A stretch of DNA of 64,000 bases from Planctomycetota bacterium (GTDB lineage: Bacteria > Planctomycetota > UBA1135), in assembly GCA_008501825.1 (NCBI GenBank), contig QQUA01000010.1:1-64000 (forward strand). Direction: 5' to 3'. The notes below the pieces were generated by a model. The model saw only the letters and a program-made list of their open reading frames with translations, did no database searches and was not told where the DNA came from. The position numbers were made by a program, and so were the translations under genes. Below are positions 31,084 through 39,569 of the stretch, piece by piece (position 1 is the first letter of the stretch; every line of letters starts with the position of its first letter).

Positions 31084-34000
31084 TCAGAAGACCGGCTCGC
31101 CGCTTGCTGTCTGCAACGATCGAACTCTGAGGCGGTCGGCGTCGTCGTACTGATAGTCGACCACGTACAACGGCGGGCCATCTTCATCCTCCATAGAGAC
31201 CCACGCACTCTGAATAGCCACGTTTCCGCGACGATCGAGCTGGTATCGGAATGAGATGGAGTGTCTTCCCATCGTCAGCTTCTTGGGGAGAGCTGCCTCG
31301 GCACTCACTCGGAAGCGATCAAACCGTCCTGCCGAGTCGAAGGCGATCTCGTTTCCGTGGTTATCCAGAAGCTGAAACGACCCGTTCGTCAAGATTGCGA
31401 GCACCTGGAAACGGCTGGCCTGGGGTTCCACCGGTCGCCACCCGGCAATGTCCTTGGTTTCATCGAACGTTAGGACCTCTTCTGCCCCATACGCATCGAC
31501 GATCTGCATCTCCCGTGGAAGCGTGACGTTCGCGAAGGCAACCCGATCATCGGCCGATACAGGCTCGACACGGTACGGTGGGCGGTCGAACGTCTCTGCC
31601 GTTGCGCTTAGGTACTCAACCGAAATGACATGATCATTGGAGAAGATGAGGTCGACCAGTCTTCCAGCAGGATCGAACTGGAACTCGCACCCGATCTTAT
31701 CAACAAGCCGATACGAGCCATCAGTCAGGAGCAGGAGCGCCGAGAATCGGCCGTTACCTCCTTCCTCCGGAAAGTAGCCTGCACCAAGCTCGCGCTCGTC
31801 GCTGAAGACGAGAACCTCGTCGTCGCCCGTCACCAGGTCAAGCACTCGCATTCTCGCCGGCAGCGTCACGTTCAAGAACTTGCGCCGCTTCTCTCCTTCA
31901 GCTTGGATGCGATAGGGGAGTAAGAGCCTCCATCCGGTCCCGAAGTGTCCTACCGTGTCGCGCTTCCGAGGGTCCAAGAACCGCACTAGATCGAGATTCG
32001 TCTGATAGTGAGCGTGTTGGACGATAGTCTCACCGAAACGCGAGAGCACCTCGTCTCCAAGGATGAACTCGACGTCATTGACAAAGCGCGCCTCTTCTAG
32101 GTACTGCTTGTCCTCTAGTTGAGACAGTTGTGAGACCAACTTCTTTGCGCGGCTTGTGGCCTCCTCGAGAGCTTTGTTGTATCGAGCATCGAATGCAGCA
32201 GAATCGACCGGCTTATCATTGCGTAGCTCAGGTCGCATGATCTCCCATAGTTCGCTCAGAGCGACAGCAGGAGCCAAGGCCTGTAGTGACTCGCCGGTGA
32301 GAACATACCCCTCCGCCTGTATCGAAAGATCCGTCTGGTAGCGCACTCCTCGGCGGTCCGTACCCGAAGCCCAGGTGTGCTGGGGGACGATGGTGTAGTC
32401 GCTCTTCCCAATCGCCAAGGAGACCGGCTGCCGAATGTACCTTGCGCGACTCTCTTGAGCCCGTGGTGCCCTGTCCCCAGGCAAAGTTGCATAGGCGGTC
32501 GCGATGGCGTCTCTGGCAGCGCGGTCTAGGATGTACTCGTTCTTCGACGTGATCTCAACACCACCCTCGATAGATACGTCCGGGAAGTGATCCGATTCTC
32601 GGAACAACGCATCGACGGTTCCGGGAGACTCTTCAGTGAGCACGAGATTCTTGTTGGCGATCAGGAACCAGTACAGCGGAACGCCTTGATCTTTGAGGTA
32701 CTTGGCCAGGCTGACTAGCTTGGCGTAGTCGAACAAGTCCTGAAAGATGGGGTACTCATTAGAGATCCCCGTGTAGTTCTCAGTGAACCAGGCGCTGAAC
32801 TTCTCGTTCGCCGGATCAGCCTTCAAGCCTCGCCGGTTGTTCATCAGGAACTCGGTCTTCACGGTCATGCGACCGCTGTCAAAAATCAACCCGGATCCAG
32901 TTGAGCGAAACGTCATCCCTTCGGGGATGAACCAAAAGCGGCTCATTGCGCCAAGGTACAGCGTCTTGAGCTCCGCCGCATAATCATCCGGACTCTTGAA
33001 CCCTTCAATAGAAGGGGCGGCTGTTCCGACGGCCCACTCCTTCATGAGGTAGTCGGCTTCGCGCATAACGCGGCCAAGATCCGAGTTCATCACGTTGCCG
33101 ATGTACCGAACAAGCTGCTTCTCGTTGCCCCGAGAGATGGGATCGATAGAGATGCCTGGGTCGGTGCGTCCGAAGTAGACTGCCCACAGTGCCGTCACAA
33201 ATCGAGCGAAGGTTTCGGGATGAGGCCAGGCATCCTCCTTTCCAAGTACGACAGAGAAGCTCCCTTTGCCGAGATTGAAGCCCTCTCCACCCGAAACGTG
33301 CGCAGACGCATCAAGTAGAACTCCGCCGATGTCTCGGGAGCGGGCATGGCTGTGGAGGGGAAAGGGGCTGTTGGTAGCGCCGAATCTTGTAGGAGTACGC
33401 GAGAGGCTGGTTGTGCTTGCGAAATCGAAACGGGGCGAGGCTCCCAGGGGCTGGGTAGGAGCGTGAAAAGACCTTTGGAGGTTCATTCCAAGGCCTTCCC
33501 TGAACGCTTCTGTGGTGGGTAACTCCATCCGAGTCGGATCGAATCTGGCACCCCAAAACAGATCCGCGAGTGGTGTGTCCCAAGACAGTGCGTTGGGCCG
33601 CGGTCGTGAAGCGAGCACATAAAGCTGCAGAGAATCGGCAACGCCGTCCTCGAGGTTTGTAACGACCGTGTCGAGACTGATGCCACCACTGACGGTGATA
33701 GTGAGCTGCTCCCCACCAGCAAGCTCTTGAGAGTTTTCCTCCAGATCCCATTTCTCGTCGATAGGGATGCTCGCAGGCTCGTGATCGTCGAGCCAGTAGG
33801 CCACCTCGCTCGATTCCTTCGAGATGCCCATTCCGGGCAAGCCTTGGGCGAGAGCCGTTATGTAGTAGAGCTGTTGCAGGCGGGCCAGCTGAGAGAACGA
33901 CGCCGCGAGGTCGCTGAAGCTGCTCTCAAGAGCTGCTGCAAATTCTCTAGCGGGTGGATCCTCTTGAGTGTCGTTGGTTGCACCAAGTATCTCGTTCGTT

Positions 34001-34614
34001 ACACCAATGCGATACTCTTCTACGATCACATAGCCGTCGCGAACTGTGACATACGACTCTTCTTTGAGCGGGAGGAACCAGAATCTAGAGCAAACCGTGC
34101 TTTGGTCGCCTGACTGCGCCCAGGCCTCAACCGAGAGGTCGAGGTACGACTGTAGCCCGAATATTTCCGCCGAGACTGTTCCAAGACCCAGTCTCTTGAG
34201 AAGCACATCTGCTTCAAGCAGGTCCGCTCCGAACTGAGTTCCCTCCAGGCCGCCCTCGAATCGAACCAACTGCTTGCGGGTCGTGGCGGTCTCGTCTGTG
34301 CGATCAATGCTTACAGCTGGGTCCTGACCGAGCTCTAGGATTGCTCTGATTGCTACAGTCCAGTCGTCGAGCGACAAGGCGGGTTGCCCGGGGACGACGC
34401 GGCCAACGAGAATGAGATCCTCACCATCGACGTCGTGAACGATGGCAAGGGGCTGGGTGATTCCCGTGAGGTTCCAGACTTCAGGCGAAACATCACCAGC
34501 TCCGAGGCGGCGCCCCGCTTCGTTCAGAGAGAAAGCTCGATAGCCGTCGGTTTGCCCGGTGGTGATCCCAGGAAACAGTGCGAGCGCCAGTAGCGCTAGA
34601 AGGACGCGGCTCAC
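31084..34614 (-). CDS. Large exported protein: duplicated domain plus Rhs-like C-terminus
   Basis: A 1176-residue protein with a signal peptide (RVLLALLALALFPGITTG). Two related segments occur at about 98-215 and 487-590: each has SID......KQLVR, a ..ADYLMK/..ADVLLK helix and SRFWF(L/I)P, so the protein has an internal duplication. From about 880 it resembles Rhs/YD-repeat proteins: HFGTGWRLLLPYRI, DGSYRLVDKIGCEFQFDPAG and DYQYDDADRLRVRSLQ. It ends soon after, without a recognisable Rhs core or toxin tip. The start ATG overlaps the stop of the TPR lipoprotein gene by four bases, showing co-translation. It likely acts in the periplasm or outside the cell. I cannot name the duplicated domain. 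Confidence 0.75.
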   Translation of the reverse strand: MSRVLLALLALALFPGITTGQTDGYRAFSLNEAGRRLGAGDVSPEVWNLTGITQPLAIVHDVDGEDLILVGRVVPGQPALSLDDWTVAIRAILELGQDPAVSIDRTDETATTRKQLVRFEGGLEGTQFGADLLEADVLLKRLGLGTVSAEIFGLQSYLDLSVEAWAQSGDQSTVCSRFWFLPLKEESYVTVRDGYVIVEEYRIGVTNEILGATNDTQEDPPAREFAAALESSFSDLAASFSQLARLQQLYYITALAQGLPGMGISKESSEVAYWLDDHEPASIPIDEKWDLEENSQELAGGEQLTITVSGGISLDTVVTNLEDGVADSLQLYVLASRPRPNALSWDTPLADLFWGARFDPTRMELPTTEAFREGLGMNLQRSFHAPTQPLGASPRFDFASTTSLSRTPTRFGATNSPFPLHSHARSRDIGGVLLDASAHVSGGEGFNLGKGSFSVVLGKEDAWPHPETFARFVTALWAVYFGRTDPGISIDPISRGNEKQLVRYIGNVMNSDLGRVMREADYLMKEWAVGTAAPSIEGFKSPDDYAAELKTLYLGAMSRFWFIPEGMTFRSTGSGLIFDSGRMTVKTEFLMNNRRGLKADPANEKFSAWFTENYTGISNEYPIFQDLFDYAKLVSLAKYLKDQGVPLYWFLIANKNLVLTEESPGTVDALFRESDHFPDVSIEGGVEITSKNEYILDRAARDAIATAYATLPGDRAPRAQESRARYIRQPVSLAIGKSDYTIVPQHTWASGTDRRGVRYQTDLSIQAEGYVLTGESLQALAPAVALSELWEIMRPELRNDKPVDSAAFDARYNKALEEATSRAKKLVSQLSQLEDKQYLEEARFVNDVEFILGDEVLSRFGETIVQHAHYQTNLDLVRFLDPRKRDTVGHFGTGWRLLLPYRIQAEGEKRRKFLNVTLPARMRVLDLVTGDDEVLVFSDERELGAGYFPEEGGNGRFSALLLLTDGSYRLVDKIGCEFQFDPAGRLVDLIFSNDHVISVEYLSATAETFDRPPYRVEPVSADDRVAFANVTLPREMQIVDAYGAEEVLTFDETKDIAGWRPVEPQASRFQVLAILTNGSFQLLDNHGNEIAFDSAGRFDRFRVSAEAALPKKLTMGRHSISFRYQLDRRGNVAIQSAWVSMEDEDGPPLYVVDYQYDDADRLRVRSLQTASGEPVF

Positions 34615-36149
34615 TTCTGCTCCCGCTCCAGATCCGAGGGATTCTCGGCCGATGCGTACATCAATCCGAAGATGGGCTCAAACGGCCAGCTGCCCTCGTC
34701 CCAGTTCACGAGCGCTTGATCGGTAGTGGCTCCCTGTGGGACCAGATTGTTGATCGAGCTCCTATTGCCGGGGACGCCCCTCGAGACGCCCTGTGGGGTA
34801 GGGATCGCGGGGGGGGTATAGGTGCCGGTCTCGATCTGACGGCGTATGGAAGTGTCCGCGACCGAGATTGCTCTATCAAACGCTCCGCCAATGTCATTCT
34901 TCAGATTTGTAGTCATCGACCTACTGAGATCGGACGCGTCCGACCCGATACGGTTTGCTAGCGAGCCTCCAGGCATGAGGTCGCGACCGTATGCAATCGC
35001 ACGATCCGTTAGCGAAAGTGCTTTCGACGCGTTGTCTAGAGTATTCGCCCTGTTGCGCGCGCCGCTGAGCGAGTTCAACATCTGACCAAAGGCGCGACTG
35101 TCCGTTTGCTGTAGTGAACGCATATCCGCCACATCCATCTTTCTGGCGGCGCCCACCAGGCGGTCCTGCATCATTCCAGCTCGGGCAGAGTGAAATGCCT
35201 TTGAGATAGGGTTGGTTGCTTGGTCTGCGCGGTTTCGGAAGTCGGATGCGCGCGAAGCGAACTGACGCGCTTCGAAGGTCTTTTGAAGCGAGGTGGCGAG
35301 CTCGCCTGCGTCGGCAAACATTTCCTCGGATTGCCGCTCAACTTGAGCAGCATAGTACCTTGTCTCGTTCACCAAGAATATTGGTTGGGCTTCAGGTAGC
35401 AGTTGCATTGCCTTATCAAAGTGTTCACTGTCCTCCCGTCCCGCAAGCAATTCAAGGCACCCTAAGCCGTGGTGCGCGGTCGCAAACTCAGGATCGATTT
35501 GGATCGCAGTCTGAAAGGCGCTAGTAGCTCCACGACGACCTTGCGCCATCCCAATGAGTGTCATCCCCTGGTTGCACCACGGGTCTGCGAGCTCTGTTGA
35601 GAGCTCGCTAGCCTTCCGGAACTGCTGTCTTGCTTCTTCATGCTTCTCAGCCATTACAGACACCAGCCCTTGGGCATTCCACGCCAAGCCTGACTCAGGA
35701 TCCAATTGAACCGATCGGGATAGCGCCCCCTCTGCCTCCTCCAGGCGGCCAGCTTTCGCGAGCGAATCCCCATACAGGTAGTGAGCGATGGCGTTCTTGG
35801 GATGCTTCAGCGCCACTTGCTCTGCCTCTTCAAGCCACGAAAGAAGGTCCTCGTCGGAGAGGCTAAGGTGCAAGGCGAACGACTCATTGTTGCGGTTCAT
35901 AGCAAGGCAGGCATGTGCTTTCAGCATCCGCTCAGTCGCAGTCCCAGACTTGGCCGAGACGCTCGCTAGACGAGCAACTACCTCTGACCAGTGCCCCTCA
36001 AGTGCCAGATCCAAAGGAGCCTTGGGGACGTGAGACGCCTCAACCGGAGCGTCGACGTGATCACTGCATGCGAGAGCCGACAGAAGCCAAAGTAGGACGG
36101 ACAGAGTGCGCAAGGCTGACAGCTGGTGGCTCGGTTTGGTGATTGTCAT
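34611..36149 (-). CDS. TPR-repeat lipoprotein
   Basis: A 512-residue protein with signal and lipobox (LLWLLSALAC; Cys28). Residues about 105-260 contain tandem tetratricopeptide repeats (HYLYGDSLAKAGRLEEAEGA, then AWNAQGLVSVMAEKHEEARQ), a protein-binding scaffold. The C-terminal half is helical and low in hydrophobicity, ending in a Pro-rich stretch. It is translationally coupled to the large Rhs-like protein gene (ATGA). Placement suggests it holds the large protein at a membrane and links it to the proton-channel complex; this is inference. No enzymatic motif. Confidence 0.75.
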   Translation of the reverse strand: MTITKPSHQLSALRTLSVLLWLLSALACSDHVDAPVEASHVPKAPLDLALEGHWSEVVARLASVSAKSGTATERMLKAHACLAMNRNNESFALHLSLSDEDLLSWLEEAEQVALKHPKNAIAHYLYGDSLAKAGRLEEAEGALSRSVQLDPESGLAWNAQGLVSVMAEKHEEARQQFRKASELSTELADPWCNQGMTLIGMAQGRRGATSAFQTAIQIDPEFATAHHGLGCLELLAGREDSEHFDKAMQLLPEAQPIFLVNETRYYAAQVERQSEEMFADAGELATSLQKTFEARQFASRASDFRNRADQATNPISKAFHSARAGMMQDRLVGAARKMDVADMRSLQQTDSRAFGQMLNSLSGARNRANTLDNASKALSLTDRAIAYGRDLMPGGSLANRIGSDASDLSRSMTTNLKNDIGGAFDRAISVADTSIRRQIETGTYTPPAIPTPQGVSRGVPGNRSSINNLVPQGATTDQALVNWDEGSWPFEPIFGLMYASAENPSDLEREQK

Positions 36150-36358
36150 CTGGATGCCTCTAGGGTCTCTATGGCAGGGCCTTGCGGAGCGGTTTCCAAC
36201 AAGCAGTGAGTGGGGTTGAGAATCGATGCCCGGTAGTCAGGACAGCAACGGCACGCGACCAGCCGATGCCAGCCATGCTGTGCAACAGCCTGCTGCGTTC
36301 GGTCTTCGATGCCGAGCGACGGCCTACCGCGACATTGCATTGAGCCCATTGCCGCAGC

Positions 36359-38251
36359 TCAGCGATGCTCTCTTAGATAGGCAACGATTTGCATGCTCTC
36401 GTCTCTCTCGGCGAGAGAGATCGGATCCCAATCGCCCCAGAACTTCGCGGTCACCGATGCTCCGCCCGCGACAAGAGCCTTCACCGCCTCCAGTTCTCGA
36501 TAGTGAACTGCGACTCCCAGGGGAGTTATGTCGCTCCAATCCTGAACCATCGGATGGGCGTGTGGGAATCCAGTGTGGCTCTCGACGGGCAGGCCCTTCT
36601 CGAGCAGGTACTCGATTGTCCGACCATTCCCACGCATCGCTGCTGCGTGCAACAAAGACCCACCTCTTTGTGTCGAGTATTGCAGGTCCGCGCCCTTCTC
36701 GACCAAGTAGTCGATCATGTCCGGTCGGCCTGCGAACGCAGCAATCCAAACGGGCGTGGCCTTCACCGAGTTCAGCGCTCCGACTTCCCAGCTGCACTCA
36801 GCATCGACTGATGCACCCTTGTCCAGCAGGTAACCGAGGACCTCGGTGTGACCGAAATACGCTGCGGCGTGGATGGGCTGACCTAGATCACTATCCATGT
36901 CAACTTTGGCGCCGTCCGCCACGAAGTACTCCGCCACATCGCTGGTGCTGGCGTAGTGGAGTGGCGATGCTTGCGGTGAACGATACTCCTCCTTCTCCAC
37001 GTCCCAGTTCGCGCCGGCCTCAACGAGGGCCTTTACCAAGTCCAAGTTGCCTGACTGCGCAGCGAAGTGGATTGGTCTGGTCTGATAGCCGTCATCTGCG
37101 TTCACCGCAGCCCCGTGTTCGACCAAGAACGCGACCATTCCGGGCTGGTTGTAGTAGGCCGCCCAGTGCAGTGGAGTCCCCTTCTTCGCTGTCGGCGCTG
37201 GCGTGTGGTGAGTAAGGGACCCGCCTTCTCCCACTTTGATGAAGCTCGCCCTCTTCTCAACCTTCGCGTCGACCAGCCCGCCGTTCTCGAGAAGCAACTT
37301 CGCAACTTCGAGCGAACCTGATCGAGCTGCTAGGTGCATTGCGGTGGATTCGTCTTGCCCCCTTGCGTTCACGTCAGCGCCATTCTCAATAAGGTAGGCG
37401 GCGATACGAGAGGCGTCAGTATCAGCTGCTAGGAGTAGAGGCGGCCACCAGAACGCTTCGAGGATGTCCCTATCAAGCGTGCTCGCGTCGATGGCCTTCA
37501 GGGCCTCTACGTCATCATTCTCGAACAGGGCAACGTATTCCTGCTTGGCCAGTTCACGAATGCGGTACTCGATCTCCTGCTTTCGGGAGGTCTTGGGGAA
37601 CCTCTTCGCGAAAGCGGTGAGCTGTTCAGCTGAGCCTGATGAAATGGCGGTGCCCCACGCTAGATCTTCGATGCGCTGCTCGGCTTCGGTCCTGTGCTGC
37701 GTGTCAGGGTAGGAAGTGAGGAACTCCTCAAGCCGTTCGCCCGAATCTGAGGCAATTGCCTCATTCCATGCCAGTTCTTCGAGTCGTTCCCGAGCGGCTT
37801 CGACATGCCGCCCTCTTGGGAATCTCTCCAAGTAGGCATGAAGGGGTGAGGCTGCACCGGCCTTCGTGGCACTCTCCCACGTCAGGTTGTCGAGCAGCAG
37901 CTCCGCCTCCTCTGCGAAGTTTGCCTGAGGGTGGCTAGCGAGCAGAGCCTCTAGGGTCTCCGCGTCTGGGGCCTTGCTAGCAGCGTGCCACCGCAGTTCG
38001 CCCAAGCGGGCAGTGGCAGCAGCAGCTCGAGCATGCTCTGGGTGCTTCGTCAGGACTTCCACGAAGCTCTCGATCTCATCCGTCTCGAACGCGGCCTCGT
38101 ACTCCGCGTCGGGGTTGCTGCAGCCGGAGCATAGCAACAAGGATGCGCAGGCGATGGACATCACGAGGCCGCGGATGCGGACACCGAGACCGAGCTCGAG
38201 CGAGCTACTTTTTTGGCGAGCGGGCTTGGCGAGAACTTGCGTCTTGCTCAT
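36359..38251 (-). CDS. Ankyrin-repeat lipoprotein with N-terminal helical repeats
   Basis: A 630-residue protein. The signal ends in LLLCSGC, a lipobox, at about residue 44. Residues about 55-250 hold five repeats of about 40 residues (for example WNEAIASDSGERLEEFLTSY), the same type as in the 28734-29825 protein. Residues about 275-630 contain about nine ankyrin repeats (TAMHLAARSGSLEVAKLLLE, TPLHWAAYYNQPGMVAFLVE and others). The ATG follows GGAGGAG at four bases. It is the first gene of the leftward group, 209 bases before the TPR lipoprotein gene. It would display a protein-binding surface in the periplasm or on the cell surface. Confidence 0.85.
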   Translation of the reverse strand: MSKTQVLAKPARQKSSSLELGLGVRIRGLVMSIACASLLLCSGCSNPDAEYEAAFETDEIESFVEVLTKHPEHARAAAATARLGELRWHAASKAPDAETLEALLASHPQANFAEEAELLLDNLTWESATKAGAASPLHAYLERFPRGRHVEAARERLEELAWNEAIASDSGERLEEFLTSYPDTQHRTEAEQRIEDLAWGTAISSGSAEQLTAFAKRFPKTSRKQEIEYRIRELAKQEYVALFENDDVEALKAIDASTLDRDILEAFWWPPLLLAADTDASRIAAYLIENGADVNARGQDESTAMHLAARSGSLEVAKLLLENGGLVDAKVEKRASFIKVGEGGSLTHHTPAPTAKKGTPLHWAAYYNQPGMVAFLVEHGAAVNADDGYQTRPIHFAAQSGNLDLVKALVEAGANWDVEKEEYRSPQASPLHYASTSDVAEYFVADGAKVDMDSDLGQPIHAAAYFGHTEVLGYLLDKGASVDAECSWEVGALNSVKATPVWIAAFAGRPDMIDYLVEKGADLQYSTQRGGSLLHAAAMRGNGRTIEYLLEKGLPVESHTGFPHAHPMVQDWSDITPLGVAVHYRELEAVKALVAGGASVTAKFWGDWDPISLAERDESMQIVAYLREHR

Positions 38252-38799
38252 GGGCTCCTCCGAGGACCCGCAGATCCGGTGAAGTTTGAAGCAGCTATCC
38301 TTGGGGAATTGGCATTCTACACGGCCGTGTGGTTGTCCGCCGGGTGCGGGGCCTGCGGGGCCTGCGGGGGCGCAGCCCGTTTCAGAGCGGCCTCACGGCC
38401 CAATCAGGCATGAGACTCTGCGTGTTCCTTGGGCTCCCGAACTCCCCGAATGCGAACTGCTACTCCGGTGCGGGAATCCATGGCAGGTACCATGCTCGCG
38501 TTGCGTCACCCCGCTTCCCTATGCCTTCTACTGCGATCGGATGCGACCTGTTGCGTGGCCGACCGCGGGGCGCTACCGTACGAGAAGTTCTTATCCAGTA
38601 CCGGGTTAGGACTGTCAGAACGCATCTCTCGCGCATCGAGAGCCGGGATGCGCTCACGCAGCTCTCCCGGCAACAAACTGTCGGGAGGCGGTCGTGCGCC
38701 TGTCCCGGTAGTGGTTTCTGTACTCATCCGTCACCGATGCCACAGATCGGAGACGGTTGTCAAGTTTGGCCGCGCCAGGCGGGCGGTCGCGCTCGGCGG
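38252..38799. other. Intergenic region with putative G-quadruplex
   Basis: No convincing gene lies in these 548 bases; the long plus-strand frame from 38329 runs antisense through parDE. The region should hold the promoter of the ankyrin gene. At 38342-38370 four G-runs (GGG, GGGG, GGGG, GGGGG) are separated by loops TGC, CCTGC and CCTGC, partly because a nine-base unit GCGGGGCCT is tandemly repeated. This fits the G-quadruplex pattern about 90 bases upstream of the ankyrin gene start. Confidence 0.45.
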
Positions 38800-39126
38800 T
38801 CAATCCTCGTCGCCGGCGTCGCGATCGAGCTCCGCGGCCAGGTTCCGCGCGCCGTGGAGCAGGCGCGCGACCCGAATGCCCGCGTCCGTGGGCTCGTAGA
38901 CGATGATGAAGCTCTTCATCACCACGAAGTAGCGGAACGACCGGCCTGGCGGGTCGAGCTCTTCGTTGGTTCGGCCGATCAGCGGCGACTCCGCCAGGGA
39001 GTTGAGCGTCGCCTCGAAGCGATCGCGCAGACGGCGGGCCTGGGCCAGCCCGAAGCGCTCCACGGTGTAGGCGGTGATCTCCCTGCGGTCGAACCGGGCG
39101 GCTTCGGAGAGGACGACCCGGCTCAT
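38800..39126 (-). CDS. parE: ParE/RelE-superfamily toxin
   Basis: A 108-residue protein of the ParE type: [20 protein letters not shown] at the N-terminus, the ESPLIGR loop in the middle, and [20 protein letters not shown] followed by [11 protein letters not shown] at the end. ParE toxins poison DNA gyrase; some relatives are mRNA interferases, and the sequence does not settle which. The start ATG overlaps the stop of the upstream antitoxin gene by four bases. This is the standard antitoxin-first order. Confidence 0.85.
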   Translation of the reverse strand: MSRVVLSEAARFDRREITAYTVERFGLAQARRLRDRFEATLNSLAESPLIGRTNEELDPPGRSFRYFVVMKSFIIVYEPTDAGIRVARLLHGARNLAAELDRDAGDED

Positions 39127-39419
39127 TCAGCCTTCCGGCGTTGGGCAGCCTCGAGGGCGTCCAACTCCTCGTCCCACTCCTTGAAGAAGGTCTCGCCGTC
39201 CACGACCTCGCCGTGGTCGAGCTGGTCGGCGCCCTCCTGGATCAAGGCCCGGGCTCGCTCGAGCTCGGCCTCGCGGCGCCGTTGCTGATCCTCTAGCAGT
39301 CGGAGACCCTCTCGCACGACCTCGCTCGTCGATTGGTAGCGCCCAGAAGCCACGCAAGCAGCCAAGAACTCTGCTTGCTGCGGTGTGAAGGACACGCTGA
39401 TGTTTTCTCGTTGAGCCAT
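39123..39419 (-). CDS. parD: ParD-family antitoxin
   Basis: A 98-residue protein with an N-terminal ribbon-helix-helix ([20 protein letters not shown], then [15 protein letters not shown]) for DNA binding and dimerisation, and an acidic helical C-terminus that would wrap the toxin. It precedes parE and shares a four-base overlap with it. A perfect dyad lies just upstream at 39443-39461, the expected operator for autorepression. Confidence 0.85.
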   Translation of the reverse strand: MAQRENISVSFTPQQAEFLAACVASGRYQSTSEVVREGLRLLEDQQRRREAELERARALIQEGADQLDHGEVVDGETFFKEWDEELDALEAAQRRKAE

Positions 39420-39442
39420 TTGAGAATCTCTCGACCATTGGT

Positions 39443-39461
39443 TGTGCTACATTGTAGCACA
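39443..39461. promoter_or_regulatory. Perfect dyad, parDE operator
   Basis: TGTGCTACA (39443-39451) and its reverse complement TGTAGCACA (39453-39461) flank a single T. It begins 24 bases before the parD start codon, where an autorepressor would block transcription. Confidence 0.7.
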
Positions 39462-39569
39462 TTCCTCTGGGAGACTTATCGGAACGAGTGAGATTGACCT
39501 TGAGGGCTGAATACCCCCCCACTGGAATACCGCCGTCCAACGAACCAGCGGCCAATCATCTGCAAAGCT

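Noticed and set aside
36226..37215. Rightward gene over the ankyrin protein
   Set aside because: Antisense shadow of clear ankyrin repeats.
38329..39288. Rightward gene across the parDE region
   Set aside because: It runs antisense through two well-supported genes and has Arg-rich shadow composition.
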